A stretch of DNA of 64,000 bases from Streptococcus sp. DTU_2020_1001019_1_SI_AUS_MUR_006 (GTDB taxonomy: Bacteria; Bacillota; Bacilli; Lactobacillales; Streptococcaceae): the NCBI RefSeq assembly GCF_032340315.1, contig NZ_CP135436.1, positions 2,097,952 to 2,161,951 of the forward strand. Reading direction: 5' to 3'. The notes beneath the pieces were generated by a model. That model saw only the letters and a program-made list of their open reading frames with translations. It was not told where the DNA came from and searched no databases. The first letter of the stretch is position 1, and the number at the start of each line of letters is the position of its first letter. Below are positions 15,981 through 24,889 of the stretch, piece after piece. A program made the position numbers and the translations under genes.

Positions 15981-18665
15981 TTAAATCGCGTTTTTATCTT
16001 TTCCAAGTGCTCGTTGAACTGCTTTGACAATTTCAACAAGGACCACAATCATAAGTGCTCCTACAGCGACCACTATCCATTGAGTCAAACTCAAATGTGA
16101 CACGTGGAAGAGATTATTAAATCCAGGAACCAAAATTGTCACCACAAAGAGGACGAAGGCAACTGGGATAGACCAGTTAAAGGTCTTGTTCGTAAAGAGT
16201 CCCACTTTAAAGATTGATTGGTAAACCGACTTAACGTTAAAGGCATGGAGCAATTGGATCAAACCGAGAGTTGCAAAAGCCATGGTAAGGGCATCCGCGT
16301 GGATTTCACTTTGAACTTGGTGCTCTGGGAAGATAAGAGCCCAACAATAAACACCTAAAACTAGCATAGTTTGGAAGATCCCTTGATAAATGATTGCTCC
16401 GAAGACACCGCCATCAAAGAAGTTAGACTTACGGCCACGAGGTTTGTGAGTCATGACACCTGGTTCAGCAGGTTCCACACCAAGGGCGATAGCTGGTAAA
16501 GTATCTGTTACCAAGTTGATCCAGAGAAGGTGCACTGGTTGCAACACATCCCAACCAAAGAGGGTTGCAAAGAAGATGGTGAAGACCTCAGCCATATTGG
16601 CAGACAAGAGGTATTGAATAGATTTTTGGATGTTAGAGAAGACCTTACGTCCTTCTTCAACCGCTACGATAATAGTTGCGAAGTTGTCATCTGCAAGGAC
16701 CATATCAGAAGCTCCCTTAGAAACCTCTGTACCTGTAATCCCCATACCGATACCGATATCAGCTGTCTTAAGTGATGGTGCGTCATTAACCCCATCACCA
16801 GTCATGGCAACAACCTTGCCTTCTTTTTGCCATGCTTTCACGATACGAACTTTGTGTTCAGGAGACACACGAGCATAAACAGAGTATTGCTTGAAGACTT
16901 TTTGGAATTCTTCATCAGTGAGTTCATTCAACTCAGCACCCGTGAAGACATGGTCTTCGGTGTCATTTGGATCGATGATTCCAAGACGTTTAGCAATAGC
17001 TTCAGCTGTATCTTGGTGGTCACCCGTGATCATGATTGGACGGATTCCTGCTTCCTTAGCAACACGAACAGCTTCTGCTGCTTCTGGACGCTCAGGGTCA
17101 ATCATGCCGACCAAACCAGAGAAGATGAGGTCAGACTCAACGATTTCAGATTCCAAGGTTGGGATTTCGTTGTTTGTCTTATAAGCCATCATCAAGACAC
17201 GAAGGGCTTGTTTAGCCAAATCTTTGTTGGTAGCAAGGATAGCTTGTTTGTCTTCTTCTGTGATGTGGCGAACTTCCCCATTGACTTCAATACGTGTCAC
17301 ACGTTTGAGCAATTGGTCAGGGGCACCCTTAACAGCGATAAAGTAAGTACCGTCTGCTTCCTTATGGATTGTAGACATAAGTTTACGTTCTGAGTCAAAT
17401 GGCAATTCTGCCACACGTGGCTCGTCCTTCAAGATTTCACGAACGTCAAAACTGTGATCCAAACCAAACTGTACAAGGGCTGTCTCCGTTGGATCTCCAA
17501 TCAATTTACCAGATGGGTCCACTTTAGTGTCATTGGCAAAGTTCATGATGCGAAGCGTATTGTTGTTTGCAGCAATTTCAGCTGCAGAGCTTTGCAATTG
17601 ACCGTTAGTATAAACTTTTTCAACAGTCATTTGGTTCATGGTCAAGGTACCTGTTTTATCAGATGCAATGATTTCTGTTGAACCAAGCGTTTCAACTGCT
17701 GGTAATTTACGAACAATCGAATTACGTTTAGCAAGGGTTGTTGTTCCCAAAGAGAGAACGATAGTTACAATAGCAGGGAGACCTTCTGGAATCGCTGCAA
17801 CCGCAAGAGCAACCGCAACCATCAAGCCTTCTAACGGATGTTCTCCACGAACGAAGACACCAACCAAGAAAGTGATAATCGCAATCACAACGATTAAGTA
17901 AGTCAAGGCTTTAGATAATTGTTCCAAGCTTTGCTTCAATGGTGTTTCTGTCTCATCGGCATTGGCCAACATATCCGCAATCTTACCAACTTCAGTATAC
18001 ATACCAGTGTTAGTCACGACACCAATACCACGACCGTAAGTTACGTTTGAGTTTTGGTAACCCATGTTAACACGATCACCGATACCAGCATCTGCTTCCA
18101 CCACTTGAGTAATATCTTTTTCAACTGGTACAGATTCACCAGTAAGAGCAGCTTCTTCGATTTTAAGAGACGCCGCTTCCAGCAAACGCATATCGGCAGG
18201 CACCACATCTCCAGATTCTAGCAAGACGATGTCCCCAGGCACCAATTCTTTTGAGTCAATCTCAATGACATGACCATCACGACGAACACGGGCCATTGGG
18301 CTAGACATATTTTTCAACGCTTCAATGGCTGCTTCAGCTTGCCCTTCTTGGTAAACACCAAAGGCTGCATTCAAGACAACTACGGCCAAGATGATAATGG
18401 CATCTGTTAAACCGTCCATGCCTTCTGTAATCACAGAAAGTGCGGCTGCCGCCAGCAAGATGATGATCATCAAATCCTTAAATTGATCAAGGAATTTAGC
18501 TAGTAGGCTACGTTTTTCGCCCTCTTCTAACTCATTTCGACCATAAGTCGCTAAGCGTTCTTGAGCCTGGGCAGTTGACAAACCTTCAACAGATGAGTCC
18601 AAATTCTTTAGGACTTCCTCAGAAGATTGCGTATAAAACAAGTCTTTATTTTGTTCTTTTGACAA
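15981..18665 (-). CDS. P-type cation-exporting ATPase (Ca2+/Mn2+; CaxP/MgtA-type)
   Basis: An 894-residue P2-type ATPase. Domains in order are an N-terminal cation ATPase domain, two helices, the actuator domain with TGESVPVEKD, helices with the PEGLPA metal motif, the phosphorylation site DKTGTLT, the nucleotide domain with KGAPDQLL, the hinge TGDGVNDAP, and a C-terminal six-helix domain. The family exports Ca2+ or Mn2+. The pneumococcal relative (called CaxP or MgtA) has been linked to both ions. The riboswitch in its leader points to manganese, as does the divergent mntE. The ATG at 18665 has GGAGGAG just upstream, in the anti-sequestered region after the terminator. Confidence 0.93.
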   Translation of the reverse strand: MSKEQNKDLFYTQSSEEVLKNLDSSVEGLSTAQAQERLATYGRNELEEGEKRSLLAKFLDQFKDLMIIILLAAAALSVITEGMDGLTDAIIILAVVVLNAAFGVYQEGQAEAAIEALKNMSSPMARVRRDGHVIEIDSKELVPGDIVLLESGDVVPADMRLLEAASLKIEEAALTGESVPVEKDITQVVEADAGIGDRVNMGYQNSNVTYGRGIGVVTNTGMYTEVGKIADMLANADETETPLKQSLEQLSKALTYLIVVIAIITFLVGVFVRGEHPLEGLMVAVALAVAAIPEGLPAIVTIVLSLGTTTLAKRNSIVRKLPAVETLGSTEIIASDKTGTLTMNQMTVEKVYTNGQLQSSAAEIAANNNTLRIMNFANDTKVDPSGKLIGDPTETALVQFGLDHSFDVREILKDEPRVAELPFDSERKLMSTIHKEADGTYFIAVKGAPDQLLKRVTRIEVNGEVRHITEEDKQAILATNKDLAKQALRVLMMAYKTNNEIPTLESEIVESDLIFSGLVGMIDPERPEAAEAVRVAKEAGIRPIMITGDHQDTAEAIAKRLGIIDPNDTEDHVFTGAELNELTDEEFQKVFKQYSVYARVSPEHKVRIVKAWQKEGKVVAMTGDGVNDAPSLKTADIGIGMGITGTEVSKGASDMVLADDNFATIIVAVEEGRKVFSNIQKSIQYLLSANMAEVFTIFFATLFGWDVLQPVHLLWINLVTDTLPAIALGVEPAEPGVMTHKPRGRKSNFFDGGVFGAIIYQGIFQTMLVLGVYCWALIFPEHQVQSEIHADALTMAFATLGLIQLLHAFNVKSVYQSIFKVGLFTNKTFNWSIPVAFVLFVVTILVPGFNNLFHVSHLSLTQWIVVAVGALMIVVLVEIVKAVQRALGKDKNAI

Positions 18666-18695
18666 AACAGTCTCCTCCTTTTTGGCCTCTTTTTA

Positions 18696-18732
18696 CAAAA
18701 AAAGAGACCTGTTTTTTAAAAAAACAAGTCTC
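18696..18732 (-). terminator. Riboswitch expression-platform terminator
   Basis: GAGACTTGTTTTTT pairs with AAAAAACAGGTCTC and is followed by TTTTTTT on the minus strand, upstream of the ATPase start. The 5' arm (GCGAGACTTG) is also the 3' strand of the aptamer's closing stem, the usual arrangement for metal-dependent antitermination. Confidence 0.85.
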
Positions 18733-18812
18733 GCTGTTTAATATAGTGCCGGAAATAATTCGTAATGACGACACTATCGCGGTTAACCGCCAGCTACTCC
18801 CTTGAGTAGTTC
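18720..18812 (-). ncRNA. yybP-ykoY manganese riboswitch
   Basis: The minus-strand leader contains AAGGGAGTAGC, then the stem GGCGGTTAACCGC, GTCGTCATTACGAA, CCGGCACTAT and AGCGAGACTTG. These match, in order, the conserved blocks of the yybP-ykoY aptamer (GGGGAGTAG, GTCGTCA, CCGGC, GCAAGACC). It lies between the promoter (18814-18841) and an intrinsic terminator. In this family Mn2+ binding stabilises the aptamer and allows read-through, turning the exporter on when manganese is high. One G of the usual GGGGAGTAG is missing here. Confidence 0.88.
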
Positions 18813-18813
18813 T

Positions 18814-18841
18814 ATTATAACAGATTTTCAAAAATTTTCAA
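18814..18841 (-). promoter_or_regulatory. Promoter of the ATPase riboswitch transcript
   Basis: TTGAAA (18841-18836) and TATAAT (18819-18814) are separated by 16 bases; the transcript would begin a few bases before the aptamer. Confidence 0.78.
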
Positions 18842-18869
18842 GTGCTGGAGTGGAGTGAGTCACCTCCAT

Positions 18870-18898
18870 TTGAATTTTCCTTACAAAACCAGTATAAT
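18870..18898 (+). promoter_or_regulatory. Promoter of mntE
   Basis: TTGAAT (18870-18875) and TATAAT (18893-18898) with a 17-base spacer, about 33 bases before the ATG. No riboswitch-like structure lies in this short leader, in contrast with the divergent ATPase. Confidence 0.72.
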
Positions 18899-18931
18899 GA
18901 TAGAATACAAAAATTCTAGGAAGAGAGTCAG

Positions 18932-20122
18932 ATGAATCAATCGGTTTCAAACTTGAAATTAGCTGAACGAGGTGCTATTATAAGCATCTTGACCTACCTT
19001 TTCTTGTCAGCAGCTAAGTTAGCAGCAGGCCACCTCCTTCACTCGTCCAGTTTAGTAGCAGATGGTTTCAACAACGTTTCTGATATCATCGGAAATGTTG
19101 CCCTCCTCATTGGGATTCGTTTGGCCCGCCAACCAGCAGATAGAGACCATCGTTTCGGTCACTGGAAAATCGAGGACTTGGCAAGCCTCATCACTTCCAT
19201 CATCATGTTTTACGTTGGTTTTGATGTTCTACGGGATACCATTCAAAAGATACTCAGCCGTGAGCAAACGGTCATTGACCCACTTGGGGCTACTCTGGGA
19301 GTCATCTCTGCTATCATCATGTTTGCAGTTTATCTCTACAATACTCATCTGAGCAAGCAAGCCAAATCCAAAGCCCTTAAGGCTGCAGCCAAAGATAATT
19401 TGTCAGATGCAGTGACATCTCTTGGAACATCTATTGCTATTCTAGCCAGCAGCTTCAACTATCCAATCGTGGATAAGTTGGTCGCTATTATCATTACCTT
19501 CTTTATCCTCAAGACTGCCTATGATATCTTTATCGAGTCGTCTTTCAGTCTTTCAGATGGTTTTGATGAACATTTGTTGGAAGATTACCAAAAGGCTATC
19601 ATGGAAATTCCTAAGATTAGCAAGGTCAAATCACAACGCGGTCGTACTTATGGAAGTAATATTTATCTAGACATTACTCTCGAGATGAATCCAGACCTCT
19701 CCGTTTTCGAAAGTCACGAAATTGCTGATCAGGTCGAATCCATGCTGACAGAACGCTTTGGTGTCTTTGATACAGACATTCATATCGAACCAGCACCGAT
19801 TCCTGAAGATGAAATTCTAGATAATGTCTATAAAAAATTGCTCATGAGAGAGCAACTAATTGACCAAGGAAATCAATTGGAAGAATTACTGGCTGAAGAT
19901 TTCATTTATATTCGCCAAGACGGACTAGAACTAGACAAGAAAGCCTATAAGGAGGAAAAAGAATTAACCTCTGCTATCAAGGAACTTCACTTGACGTCCA
20001 TTAGTCAGAAGACAAAACTCATCCGCTATCAGATTGGGGACACCATCCATACAAGTATCTGGCGCAGACATGAAACTTGGCAAAATATATTCCATCAGGA
20101 AACGAAAATTGAAAAAGACTAA
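18932..20122 (+). CDS. mntE: Manganese exporter MntE (cation diffusion facilitator)
   Basis: A 396-residue CDF transporter that exports Mn2+ by proton exchange. There are six membrane helices in residues 15-205. The first metal site is in LVADGFNNVSD (about 41-51), with Asn and Asp instead of the HxxxD typical of zinc exporters. The second is in KDNLSDAVTSLG. A loop HRFGHWKIEDLASL follows helix 2. The C-terminal cytoplasmic domain contains the paired DTDIHIEP segment, then a further 110 residues. The AGGAAGAG ribosome site is seven bases before the ATG. It diverges from the riboswitch-controlled ATPase, making a manganese-efflux locus. The gene name rests on family and context. Confidence 0.92.
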   Translation: MNQSVSNLKLAERGAIISILTYLFLSAAKLAAGHLLHSSSLVADGFNNVSDIIGNVALLIGIRLARQPADRDHRFGHWKIEDLASLITSIIMFYVGFDVLRDTIQKILSREQTVIDPLGATLGVISAIIMFAVYLYNTHLSKQAKSKALKAAAKDNLSDAVTSLGTSIAILASSFNYPIVDKLVAIIITFFILKTAYDIFIESSFSLSDGFDEHLLEDYQKAIMEIPKISKVKSQRGRTYGSNIYLDITLEMNPDLSVFESHEIADQVESMLTERFGVFDTDIHIEPAPIPEDEILDNVYKKLLMREQLIDQGNQLEELLAEDFIYIRQDGLELDKKAYKEEKELTSAIKELHLTSISQKTKLIRYQIGDTIHTSIWRRHETWQNIFHQETKIEKD

Positions 20123-20127
20123 AGAAA

Positions 20128-20157
20128 GAGGCCGGGACAAATCCCGACCTCATTTTT
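20128..20157. terminator. Shared terminator of convergent mntE and scrK
   Basis: GAGGCCGGGAC-AAA-TCCCGACCTC followed by TTTTT on the plus strand and by TTTCTTT on the minus. It resembles the mecA and sstT terminators. Confidence 0.88.
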
Positions 20158-20161
20158 ATGC

Positions 20162-21049
20162 TTATTTTGCTACGCTCTTAGCAAGAACGAAGTTTCCAAG
20201 TGTAGCCGAACCATTACCTGCAACAGCTGGTGTTACGATATAGTCACGTACATCCGGAACTGGTAGGTAACCATTGAGCAAGGATGTGAATTTCTCACGC
20301 ACACGGTCAAGCATGTGTTGTTGGGCCATAACCCCACCACCAAATACGATGACATCTGGGCGGAAGGTTACAGTTGCGTTGACTGCAGCTTGAGCGATAT
20401 AGTAGGCTTGAACATCCCATACAGAACTATTCAATTCGATGTTTTCACCACGAATTCCTGTACGAGCTTCTAAGCTTGGACCAGCCGCAAAGCCTTCCAA
20501 ACATCCTTTGTGGAAAGGACAAACACCGTTGAATTCTTTTTCAATATCCATTGGGTGTTTAGCCACGTAGTAGTGACCCATCTCAGGGTGACCCACGCCA
20601 CCGATAAACTCACCACGTTGGATGACACCTGCACCGATACCTGTCCCGATTGTGTAGTAAACCAAGTTCTCGATACGGCCACCAGCATTGTTACGGGCAA
20701 CCACTTCACCGTAGGCAGAGCTGTTTACGTCTGTAGTGAAGTACATTGGCACGTTTAGGGCGCGACGAAGGGCACCAAGCAAGTCCACATTTGCCCAGTG
20801 AGGTTTTGGAGTTGTTGTGATAAAGCCATAAGTTTTTGAGTTTTTGTCAATATCAATGGGACCAAATGAACCAATTGCAAGACCTGCAAGATTATCAAAT
20901 TTTGAAAAGAACTCGATGGTTTTATCGATTGTTTCGATAGGAGTTGTTGTTGGGAATTGTGTTTTTTCTACAATGTTAAAGTTTTCATCACCGACAGCAC
21001 AGACAAATTTTGTACCGCCCGCTTCCAAGCTTCCGTATAGTTTTGTCAT
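20162..21049 (-). CDS. scrK: Fructokinase (ROK family)
   Basis: A 295-residue sugar kinase phosphorylating the fructose released by ScrB. The ATP motif SLEAGGTKFVCAVG (residues 6-19), the catalytic region GTGIGAGVIQRGEF, and the zinc-binding stretch HPEMGHYYVAKH with CPFHKGCLEG are those of ROK fructokinases. The C-terminal VIFGGGVMAQ and AVAGNGSATLGN complete the fold. It follows scrA on the same strand but a terminator separates them, and a TATAAT hexamer (21082-21077) suggests it has its own promoter. Confidence 0.93.
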   Translation of the reverse strand: MTKLYGSLEAGGTKFVCAVGDENFNIVEKTQFPTTTPIETIDKTIEFFSKFDNLAGLAIGSFGPIDIDKNSKTYGFITTTPKPHWANVDLLGALRRALNVPMYFTTDVNSSAYGEVVARNNAGGRIENLVYYTIGTGIGAGVIQRGEFIGGVGHPEMGHYYVAKHPMDIEKEFNGVCPFHKGCLEGFAAGPSLEARTGIRGENIELNSSVWDVQAYYIAQAAVNATVTFRPDVIVFGGGVMAQQHMLDRVREKFTSLLNGYLPVPDVRDYIVTPAVAGNGSATLGNFVLAKSVAK

Positions 21050-21150
21050 GATAAACCTCTAGTTTTTATTTTCTCTATTATAGCATATTTCAAGGAGGAA
21101 AGTTGCTCTATATTTTAGTTTTTTCTCTGTAAATTTTACGATTCAATCAA

Positions 21151-21179
21151 AAACGAACAAACATGACATTTGTTCGTTT
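21151..21179 (-). terminator. Terminator of scrA
   Basis: AAACGAACAAA and TTTGTTCGTTT form an 11-bp perfect stem with a seven-base loop, with T-runs on both sides. It lies 11 bases past the scrA stop. Confidence 0.9.
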
Positions 21180-21189
21180 TTTTGATTTA

Positions 21190-23070
21190 TTAAGCTTTAA
21201 CTTCGATGATTGCATCACCCTTAGCAACTGTTCCAGAAGCAACTGGATTTACTGAAGCAAAGTCTGCAGTGTTTGTCACGATAACCATTGTTGTGTTATC
21301 AAGACCTACAGCAGCAATCTTAGCTGAGTCAAATGTTCCAAGAACATCTCCAGCTTTAACCTTGTCACCTTGAGCAACTTTTTGGTCAAATCCTTCACCG
21401 TTCATTGAAACAGTGTCGATACCCACGTGGATCAAGATTTCAGCTCCGTTTGCAGTTTTCAAACCATAAGCATGTCCTGTTGGGAAGACGATTGTCACTT
21501 CAGCATCAGCTGGGGCGTAAACAACATCTTGACTAGGTTTTACAGCGATACCTTGTCCCATAGCTCCACTTGAGAAGACTGGGTCATTAACATCTGAAAG
21601 GGCAACTACGTCACCAACGATTGGTGTTTGGATTGTTTCGTCTGTTAGCTTAGATGCAGTTTCTACTACTTCTTCGCTAACTTCAGGCTTTTTTACAGTT
21701 GATTCTCCATCAGTTTCATCTTCATAACCAAACATGTAAGTAAGAGCAAAACCAAGAGCGAATGATACAGCTACCATAAGAAGGTATTGTGGAAGTTGTC
21801 CGTTACCAATGTAAAGCATTGTACCAGGGATGATTGTGATACCATTACCAGTACCAGCAAGACCAAGGATAGATGCCAATCCACCACCGATTGCACCAGC
21901 GATCAATGAAAGGAAGAATGGTTTACGGAAACGCAAGTTAACCCCGAAGATAGCAGGCTCAGTAATACCTAGGAAGGCAGAAAGAGCAGCTGGGAAAGCA
22001 AGTGTTTTAAGTTTTGGATTTTTAGTTTTAACACCAACGGCTACTGTTGCAGCACCTTGAGCAGTCATGGCAGCTGTGATGATAGCGTTGAATGGGTTAA
22101 CATGGTCAGTAGCAAGCAATTGAACTTCAAGCAAGTTGAAGATGTGGTGAACACCTGATACGACGATAACTTGGTGAACTCCACCAATCAAGAAACCACC
22201 AAGACCAAATGGCAAGTTAAGGATAGCTTTTGTTCCAAGAAGGATGTAGTTTTCAACAACGTGGAAGACTGGTCCGATGATAAACAAACCAAGAATTGAC
22301 ATTACGAGGAGTGTTACGAATGGTGTTACCAAAAGGTCAAGAACATCTGGAACAACTTTACGAACAGCTTTTTCAAACTTAGCTCCGACAACCCCGATGA
22401 TGAAGGCTGGAAGAACTGAACCTTGCAAACCAACAACTGGGATAAATCCGAAGAAGTTCATAGCAGTTACTTCTCCACCAGAAGCAACAGCCCAGGCATT
22501 TGGAAGTGAGCCTGAAACGAGCATCATACCAAGAACGATACCAACGGCTGGGTTACCACCGAATACACGGAAGGTTGACCAAACAACCAAACCTGGCAAG
22601 ATGATGAAGGCTGTGTCAGTCAAGATTTGAGTGTAAGTTGTCACATCTTCTGGAAGTGTCATTCCAAGAGCATTCAAGAGACCACGAACACCCATGAAGA
22701 GACCAGTTGCTACGATAACTGGAATGATTGGAACAAAGACGTCACCAAAAGTACGGATGGCACGTTGGAACCAATTTCCTTGTTTAGCAGCTTCTGCCTT
22801 CATCTCATCCTTAGATGTCGTTGGCAAACCAAGAGCTACGACTTCGTCGTACATCTTGTTTACTGTACCTGTACCAAAAATGATTTGGTATTGACCTGAG
22901 TTAAAGAAAGCACCTTGAACTTTTTCCAAGTTCTCAATAGCATCTTTGTTAATCTTCGCTTCATCTTTCACCATAACACGAAGGCGAGTAGCACAGTGAG
23001 CTACACTGTTAACATTCTCACGTCCGCCCAAGGCTTCGATGACTTTTTTTGCAATTTCTGTATTGGTCAT
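21190..23070 (-). CDS. scrA: Sucrose-specific PTS transporter EIIBCA
   Basis: A 626-residue phosphotransferase permease that imports sucrose as sucrose-6-phosphate. The IIB domain carries the phospho-Cys in VAHCATRLR (Cys 26). The IIC membrane domain (about 100-450) includes GLFMGVRGLLNALG and GVHHIFNLLEV. The fused IIA domain (about 485-626) has the acceptor His in AEILIHVGIDT. An acidic linker joins IIC to IIA. The ATG at 23070 is preceded by AAGGAG 11 bases upstream; an in-frame TTG six bases earlier is less likely. It diverges from scrB across a region with LacI-type operators. Confidence 0.94.
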   Translation of the reverse strand: MTNTEIAKKVIEALGGRENVNSVAHCATRLRVMVKDEAKINKDAIENLEKVQGAFFNSGQYQIIFGTGTVNKMYDEVVALGLPTTSKDEMKAEAAKQGNWFQRAIRTFGDVFVPIIPVIVATGLFMGVRGLLNALGMTLPEDVTTYTQILTDTAFIILPGLVVWSTFRVFGGNPAVGIVLGMMLVSGSLPNAWAVASGGEVTAMNFFGFIPVVGLQGSVLPAFIIGVVGAKFEKAVRKVVPDVLDLLVTPFVTLLVMSILGLFIIGPVFHVVENYILLGTKAILNLPFGLGGFLIGGVHQVIVVSGVHHIFNLLEVQLLATDHVNPFNAIITAAMTAQGAATVAVGVKTKNPKLKTLAFPAALSAFLGITEPAIFGVNLRFRKPFFLSLIAGAIGGGLASILGLAGTGNGITIIPGTMLYIGNGQLPQYLLMVAVSFALGFALTYMFGYEDETDGESTVKKPEVSEEVVETASKLTDETIQTPIVGDVVALSDVNDPVFSSGAMGQGIAVKPSQDVVYAPADAEVTIVFPTGHAYGLKTANGAEILIHVGIDTVSMNGEGFDQKVAQGDKVKAGDVLGTFDSAKIAAVGLDNTTMVIVTNTADFASVNPVASGTVAKGDAIIEVKA

Positions 23071-23138
23071 TTGCAAAAATCTCCTTATAAAAAAATTTGT
23101 TCTTGTTTGAAAGCGATTTTACTCGCCCCACGAATATT

Positions 23139-23166
23139 ATTCTATCACGTTTAAAAAATATGTCAA
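23139..23166 (-). promoter_or_regulatory. scrA promoter with overlapping operator-like sequence
   Basis: TTGACA (23166-23161) and TAGAAT (23144-23139) have a 16-base spacer. The spacer contains AAACGTGAT, a half-match to the LacI-family operator core. AAAACGCTTGACA overlapping the -35 resembles a cre site. ScrR, and possibly CcpA, would act here. Confidence 0.68.
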
Positions 23167-23314
23167 GCGTTTTGCAGAAAAAATTTTGCTATTTTTTATT
23201 TTTTGATTGTTTTTGCTATTTTTTTCATCAACACAGCCATAACACCCTCTAAAATCAAGGTTTTTACTTTAAAGTTTTTCAAAAACTTTCATATTTTCAT
23301 CATTTTCCATAAAA

Positions 23315-23399
23315 TTACGTTTCCAAACTCTGTCAATCGTTTGACATTTTTTTCTTTAATTTAGTGTAAAAGACTTGCTTTTTTATAAGGAAACGTTTA
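23315..23399 (+). promoter_or_regulatory. scrB promoter region with two ScrR-type operators
   Basis: TTGACA at 23341-23346 is followed 18 bases later by TGTAAA. GGAAACGTTTAC at 23389-23400 is a good LacI-family operator, just downstream of the start point. TTACGTTTCC at 23315-23324 is its reverse-orientation relative. Two operators 65 bases apart could be bridged by tetrameric or paired repressors. The product of scrR, transcribed with scrB, is the likely binder. Confidence 0.65.
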
Positions 23400-23434
23400 C
23401 TATTAAGATAGTAGAATTTATGGAGGAAATAGAA

Positions 23435-24889
23435 ATGGAATGGACTACTGAACGTCGTTACAGACGTTATGAAGATTGGACACAAGAAGAAAGAAAAGAA
23501 ATCCAAGAAAAGATGGTGCAATCCCCATGGCATGTCAGCTATCACATTGAACCAAAGGAAGGACTTCTCAACGATCCAAACGGTTTTTCTTATTTTGATG
23601 GTAAGTGGATTGTCTTTTACCAAAACTTCCCCTTTGGAGCAGCCCACGGCTTGAAATCTTGGGTTCAACTTGAGAGTGACGATTTGGTGCACTTTACTGA
23701 AACAGGTGTAAAAATCTTACCTGATACTCCACTGGATAGCCACGGCGCTTACTCAGGATCTGCTATGCAGTTTGGTGATCAATTGTTCCTATTCTATACA
23801 GGAAATGTCCGTGATGAAAATTGGGTTCGCCACCCTTATCAGATTGGTGCCTTGATGGATAAGGATGGAAATATTAAAAAGATTGATAAGATCTTGATTG
23901 ATCAGCCTGCTGATGCTACTGACCACTTCCGCGATCCACAGATTTTTAACTTTAAAGGACAATACTACGCAATCGTTGGTGGTCAAGACTTGGAGAAAAA
24001 AGGGTTTATCCGTCTTTACAAAGCTGTCGAAAATGATTATACAAACTGGCAAGAAGTTGGTGATCTTGACTTCAACAATGACCGTACTGCCTATATGATG
24101 GAGTGCCCAAATCTTGTCTTTGTTGGAGAACAACCTGTCCTTCTCTACTGCCCACAAGGTTTGGATAAAAAGGTTCTTGACTACGATAATATCTATCCAA
24201 ATATGTATAAAATCGGTGTTTCCTTCGATCCTGAAAATGCTCGTATGGTAGATGTGTCTGAACTACACAATCTAGACTATGGTTTCGAAGCATATGCCAC
24301 TCAGGCCTTCAATGCTCCTGATGGACGTGCTCTGGCAGTTAGTTGGCTTGGTTTGCCAGATGTGTCTTATCCATCTGATCGTTTTGATCACCAAGGGACT
24401 TTCTCATTGGTCAAGGAACTTACCATTAAAGATGGCAAACTCTATCAGTATCCTGTAGCTGCTATCAAAGAACTCCGTGCTTCACAAGAGGAATTTTCAA
24501 ATCGTTCTGAAACCAAAAACACCTACGAGCTCGAGCTTAACTTAGCAGCCAATAGTCAAAGTGAAATCGTTCTTCTTGCTGACAAAGATGGCAAAGGACT
24601 CTCTATCAATTTTGACCTTGTCAATGGTCAAGTTACTGTTGACCGCAGTCAAGCAGGTGAGCAATATGCTCAAGAATTTGGAACTACTCGCTCATGTTCA
24701 ATCGACAACCAAGCTACTACTGTAAATATCTTCATCGATAATTCAGTCTTTGAAATTTTCATCAATAAAGGAGAAAAAGTATTTTCTGGTCGTGTCTTCC
24801 CTCACAAAGATCAAAATGGAATCCTCATTAAATCTGGAACCCCAACTGGAACTTACTACGAATTAGAATATGGTCGCAAAACTAACTGA
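23435..24889 (+). CDS. scrB: Sucrose-6-phosphate hydrolase
   Basis: A 484-residue GH32 enzyme splitting sucrose-6-phosphate into glucose-6-phosphate and fructose. The nucleophile motif LLNDPNGF lies at about 46-53; the FRDPQ motif holds the transition-state Asp; and the acid/base Glu is in YMMECPNL. The C-terminal beta-sandwich (about 340-484) follows, with IFIDNSVFEIF near the end. The ATG at 23435 has GGAGG nine bases upstream and gives the usual length, whereas a start 20 codons earlier would not be conserved. The last 20 bases overlap scrR, so the two are coupled. Confidence 0.94.
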   Translation: MEWTTERRYRRYEDWTQEERKEIQEKMVQSPWHVSYHIEPKEGLLNDPNGFSYFDGKWIVFYQNFPFGAAHGLKSWVQLESDDLVHFTETGVKILPDTPLDSHGAYSGSAMQFGDQLFLFYTGNVRDENWVRHPYQIGALMDKDGNIKKIDKILIDQPADATDHFRDPQIFNFKGQYYAIVGGQDLEKKGFIRLYKAVENDYTNWQEVGDLDFNNDRTAYMMECPNLVFVGEQPVLLYCPQGLDKKVLDYDNIYPNMYKIGVSFDPENARMVDVSELHNLDYGFEAYATQAFNAPDGRALAVSWLGLPDVSYPSDRFDHQGTFSLVKELTIKDGKLYQYPVAAIKELRASQEEFSNRSETKNTYELELNLAANSQSEIVLLADKDGKGLSINFDLVNGQVTVDRSQAGEQYAQEFGTTRSCSIDNQATTVNIFIDNSVFEIFINKGEKVFSGRVFPHKDQNGILIKSGTPTGTYYELEYGRKTN

